Source: Bugula neritina (lineage: Eukaryota > Bryozoa > Gymnolaemata > Cheilostomatida > Bugulidae). Taken from it: a stretch of 64,000 bases of DNA. The notes below the pieces were generated by a model. The model saw only the letters and a program-made list of their open reading frames with translations, ran no database searches and was not told the origin of the DNA. Position numbers and translations under genes: made by a program. The first letter of the stretch is position 1. Each line of letters begins with the position of its first letter. This document shows, piece after piece, positions 59,633 through 64,000 of the stretch. Where the stretch lies: the NCBI GenBank assembly GCA_964035545.1, contig OZ037766.1:15392722-15456721 (forward strand). Direction: 5' to 3'.

Positions 59633-60877
59633 TTAATTTTTGCACTTCTTACAATCACACTTATCTAACTCCTCTGACCAACTTAGTATATCATATCCAC
59701 AGTTTAGTGTGCCTTGGCATTTCTCAGTAGAGGTCACGCACTGTAGGAAACATTCAAACTCTGATGCACTACACTTGCAATACTCATCTTCCCAATCTCC
59801 ACACTGATTCCAGCCATCACACAACATTTCTTTCAGTATACACCTCCTTGACCCTGCAAGATAATGCTGTGAAATTGTTAACCTTCTGCGTAACAACGCA
59901 AACTATCGTTCTAATGCTTCAAGGTAACACCAAATCACAAAACTCATGAATAGTATTTCATTAATAATACAACAACTGCAATTGTCTTTGTAACTTTGAG
60001 CTATGCATAATTATTTTCCTCATGTAAATCGACGATATTATTAAAATAAACTTTCTAGCACCACAATGATTATAAGTATGTAAAATGAAACAATGTAGAA
60101 TATTTTAGCCAATTGCCTGGACATAAGCGTTGGTAATTTTCCAAAACATAAGAAATATTAGTTTTGCTAAAAGGCTATAGGCCGAGGTTTCTAATAAAAT
60201 GCATTGATGACAAACAAATATTTTACCAAAGTGTTTGTATTATTTTATTATATGGGAGTTTTATTATGATGCATTATTATTCTATCAAGTAAAGTGTTTC
60301 CAATTAGTACATATGTTGACCTGTCATGTTTCACATCTATCTGGTAGATTGACTAATAATAATATTCTGCATTGAATAAGTGATAGAAAATCTTCTGCAG
60401 TTGCTTTAATAATCTATTGAACATTTAACTTGTTTACTTTAATTTTATTTTAGCTTGCACAAAAACATTCACATTTGCAATGTTAGAAAGTAGCAGCAAA
60501 TAGGTGATAATTGGGTAGAAAATAAAAAATCTTTATGAAATTTTCTCTAAAAACTAATTCCTCATTGATAAAAACTTGCTAAAAGTTTACATTTTTCATG
60601 TTTAGACCATCTTAGTACTTTTAAATTCCAGATATTACAGTTGGAAAGTCGGATCAATTTTCTAAAGACAGCTTTTGTGCTCGTATACCAACTTATTAAA
60701 TTTATATAGTATATGTCAGTCAAAGTTTTAGCAATAACTTGTAATAAATGGCGTATACCTTTACATTTGTATAAGCTCGGGCCATTACACTCGCAAGCTC
60801 TCTCATCTGACCAATCAACACAGTCATTATATCCGTCACACACATATTCTGGTCGTATCAACTTGCCACTGGAACAC
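59633..60877 (-). CDS. 3' end of a gene encoding LDL-receptor class A repeats (partial)
   Basis: Two - strand exons, 60877-60759 and 59853-59633, join in phase (TGTAAAG/GTATAC donor; ATCTTGCAG acceptor) and end in TAA. They encode about 113 residues with LDL-A repeats. The first has [20 protein letters not shown] followed by [10 protein letters not shown]. The second has [20 protein letters not shown] followed by DEYC. The third is atypical ([16 protein letters not shown] ... WSEELDKC). The acidic calcium-binding D-x-x-x-D-x-x-DE pattern is clear in the first and weaker in the second. LDL-A repeats occur in extracellular or membrane proteins; the protein ends right after the repeats with no membrane segment in these exons. 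Upstream exons must lie to the right, probably beyond the window. It is convergent with the RNF213-like gene. Confidence 0.82.
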
Positions 60878-61111
60878 CTGAATCCCTTCAAAATGACTTA
60901 ATAGATTATTGATCTAAAGTCAAAGCTAACAACATTGAGGTATACCAATAGAGTGGGCTGGTTGCATATACATTACATATTAAAGAAAGAATTACATGAT
61001 AATGTATGGGTACAAATCTTATTGTTGATGCTATTTCCAAGATATTATGATGTTTCTCAAATAATTTCTTTTGTCACTATCATAGTACAATTTTGAAGCA
61101 GTATGTGTGGC

Positions 61112-61295
<184 letters not shown>

Positions 61296-61330
61296 TAAAA
61301 ATACTGCATTATGATCTTTAGTGCTCTATT

Positions 61331-62630
61331 AGATAGTAGGGAAAAGTGGGGCTAGTTGAACCATAAGGTCTGAGTTTTCTCCTTTAAATCATTGCACCAT
61401 TTTATCCCCTTTACTTAAAAAGGTTGTAGGTAAACTACCAAGCAAATGGGTATATGTGAAATCAAAGCAGAAGTTTTCATGTGAGTGAGTGTTTTTCACA
61501 TGTTTTCATAAAATCGAGCAAACTGAAAATTCATCTTTTCCTAAAAAAACTGCATAGTTTCTCAAGTTTTAATAGCCCAGTCAAGTAAATTCAAGAATGT
61601 ATTTTCATCATGATCTCAGAGCTGGTCGATGAACAAAAGCTGCAGAGATATCTCACTCACAGCAGATATTGACAACAATTTGTAGCACAACAATGTGGGG
61701 GTAGTTGAACCACATGGGAATTGGAGCGAGTTGAACCAGGTACAACTTGTCACACTAATTATTTTCACTCTAATATGTTCACTATAATTGGGTACACCAA
61801 TTTGTACATTCAAGTTTATATTTTTCTTAAAATTTTTGTGTTATCAATATATAAGCTCAAACAGTTTACCATTATCCTAGAACAAATGAAAATGTAGGCC
61901 AATAGTATGATTAAACTATAAGCTGCAAATATTTTTTAGAAGGGTGCAAAATTTTATACTGGAAACAAGCAGGGGAACAGATAAGGAAAACTTAACTACA
62001 GCAATGACTATGGTAAGGCAAGGCAATGGCGCAAATTATCTGTCATTGTGAGTTTTCAAACATCCCTGAAAAACATTAGTTATTATGCTCAACCATACTG
62101 TGTATATTCTGATGTCATATAAGAGGACTCCACTTTATATATCTAACTTGTTTAAGGGTGAATTACAAAAAAAAAACAACTGCTAAAAGCTTTTTTACCA
62201 GTTTGCTGCTGCATGGGTTTTAAAGTGTCTTCTGCATCCCTTATCTTTGAGGTGTTAAATGGTTACAATGACAGATCACATCCAGAGTTTCTGTTATTTG
62301 TTTATGCCAATTTATGTTGACTTTTTTAATGATTTTTATATTTAACTTTTATTAAATCGTTTTTTAACTTGCAAAATAAGTAAAACAATTTATATTATAG
62401 GATGAATGGCACTGGTTCAACTTTCACACAGGGCGGTTCAACTTGCCTCCTACTGGGCGCGTTGTGCCAAAAAACTATCTTAGTGTATGAGTAAAATGCT
62501 TATGCATTAATTAGTTTTAATGGACAAAGACAGCAACATATGACTGACTTGATTGGCAAAAATACTTTTTCAAAACTTGTGCTCAAAAATGCAACTTTTG
62601 GCTCAATGAGCCCCACCCTTCCCTATTTAA
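61331..62630. mobile_element. 1.3-kb inverted-repeat element, non-coding
   Basis: The left end reads TAGGGAAAAGTGGGGCT and the right end complements to TAGGGAAGGGTGGGGCT. The motif GTGGGGCTAGTTGAACC and variants recur inside (61690-61705, 61722-61738; inverted at 62409-62420 and 62445-62460). No reading frame is credible. It is likely a non-autonomous DNA transposon. Confidence 0.6.
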
Positions 62631-64000
62631 TTTTTTTTCAAGTTATTTTTTTTATAAGTATTTCTAATTGGAAAATTTGGTTTTAAAGCATTCAGTAGAA
62701 TGCAAAAGAAAGTCATTCAGACTTTGATCTAACTTGCAGCTAATCTTTCTAAGGTATACTTGAATTCTTGGCTGTCTATTTCTAAATAGGTTAAACTTTT
62801 CATTTTCTACGTGCAACATATGATTATGCTGAAAAAATAATCTAACAACTTTATAATGTTATGATTTGCATTTAGAAAACAGTAAAAAGTACTTACATTT
62901 TGATATTTTACTTACATTTTTTGCTTTTACTTCTGTATTCATGGCTAGCTGCGTTACTGCTTCTTTCTTTATGTGTTTTTCTCTAAAAACAATTTTAGTC
63001 ATACAATATTGTAAATTTAAAAGTCATACCATTAAAATTTTGATAAAAAAGCAAAAATATTTATATAAATTCTAAAACACAAAAGCAGTCCAGTTTGTAA
63101 AATGCTATGGATTTCATAAAATGGAAATGTATTATTACAAGACACATTCCAACTAAGCGTTGCGTGCTTTACAAAATGTAACAGTAGCCTACTGGTATGA
63201 ATTTTGTTACATGAATACTATGAGGATACTATTACCTTTTGATACTTCATAATTCACAAACACAGCTATTCAATTGTTTTGTTCATAAAAGAGCACAATA
63301 CTAATATGCAACTAGCTATTATATCTTCAAATATGGTGCAATTATCAAGTTTGGTTTTTCTAGGTGTTCTTAGTTACAGCTTAATTAAGACTAATTAGGC
63401 CTGCGTGTGTTTCTGCACCACCTTCATGCACCTGCAAAATTAAAATATTACACCCGTCAGCTTTGTAGGCTGACACATAAAGCTAAAGCAGATTGACTAC
63501 AAAAATTAAAAGTGGTGTTGGCAAAATTCTTCTGAAATGTTTTACATTCAAATAATACACAGCTGTGCAATATTGAATATTAATCAACGTGCACATAACT
63601 CACTATAAAGGCTACTGCTGTGCTCTTGTAATAATATTTTTAAAAAATGAGCAGTAAGATTACACCTCAGCAATGAAGGGTAGATTAGAATCTATGACAA
63701 TATTGCTCAACTAGCAACTGACTATAGTGAATCTTCATTTAAGTAAATAAACTTATGAATGACAACTGACATGGCAGAGGTTTAAACAGACTGACAGTAG
63801 AATAAGGTGCGACACATAATTATTTAAATATGTGAGTAATGTGGGTTTGATAAGTAGCTTATGATGTAATAACAAGTCTGCTTCAATACATAGCACCTGT
63901 CAGTCTTGTTCTCAAGATTGATTGGTCTAAATTTTTAATTTCTAACTTGATCCTATATTTTGAATAAAATATATTTATGTTATAAAGTTATGTTTTTGAT
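62631..64000. other. No gene recognised; probable intron or intergenic DNA
   Basis: AT-rich sequence with no domain, exon pair or clear repeat on either strand. It may be an intron of the - strand LDL-A gene. Confidence 0.5.

Overview
The window is animal (metazoan) genomic DNA: AT-rich, with many short exons bounded by GT-AG splice sites, long introns, tRNA-derived SINEs, DNA-transposon remnants and mini/microsatellites. No bacterial-type features are present. The SINEs share an internal block (GGAAGAGCATCCAGTCATAA-like) that resembles lophotrochozoan/molluscan SINEs, so I lean towards a mollusc-like host; that is inference only.

About 56 kb (1611-57673, + strand) is one gene: an RNF213 (mysterin)-like giant AAA-ATPase/E3 ubiquitin ligase. 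I traced about 81 exons by splice sites, reading-frame phase and family resemblance, giving about 14.7 kb of coding sequence (about 4,900 residues). This covers nearly all of the protein except a 5' end that probably lies outside the window. The order is: N-terminal helical region (1.6-16.4 kb); conserved pre-AAA region (22.9-26.1 kb); the two catalytic AAA units with Walker A GETGCGKT (27.0-28.3 kb) and GKPGSSKS (31.9-32.9 kb); further AAA core (33.6-35.9 kb); a lineage-unusual RING-like exon (36.7 kb); E3 back region (37.2-46.8 kb); canonical RING (47.1 kb); E3 shell with RZ-type zinc finger (47.9-52.4 kb); C-terminal region and stop (52.7-57.7 kb).

The introns hold a dense set of mobile elements. 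One 6-kb intron contains an apparently intact THAP/HTH/DDE transposon (PIF-Harbinger/ISL2EU-like; transposase on the - strand, two exons) inside two nearly 1-kb inverted repeats (16763-22716). Others are four copies of a tRNA-SINE, three copies of a 430-bp MITE, a hAT-like MITE with target duplication, twin foldback elements, and several tandem arrays.

Downstream (57.7-64 kb) are a microsatellite, an inverted pair of GIY-YIG (Penelope-like) remnants, a 350-bp inverted-repeat MITE, the 3' end of a convergent - strand gene with LDL-receptor class A repeats (59633-60877), a long TG microsatellite, and a 1.3-kb inverted-repeat element. The last 1.3 kb shows nothing I recognise.

The points most worth a second look are the extra RING-like exon, the long-armed THAP transposon, an in-frame 39-nt duplicated mini-exon beside it, and a SINE whose target duplication appears to include a splice acceptor.
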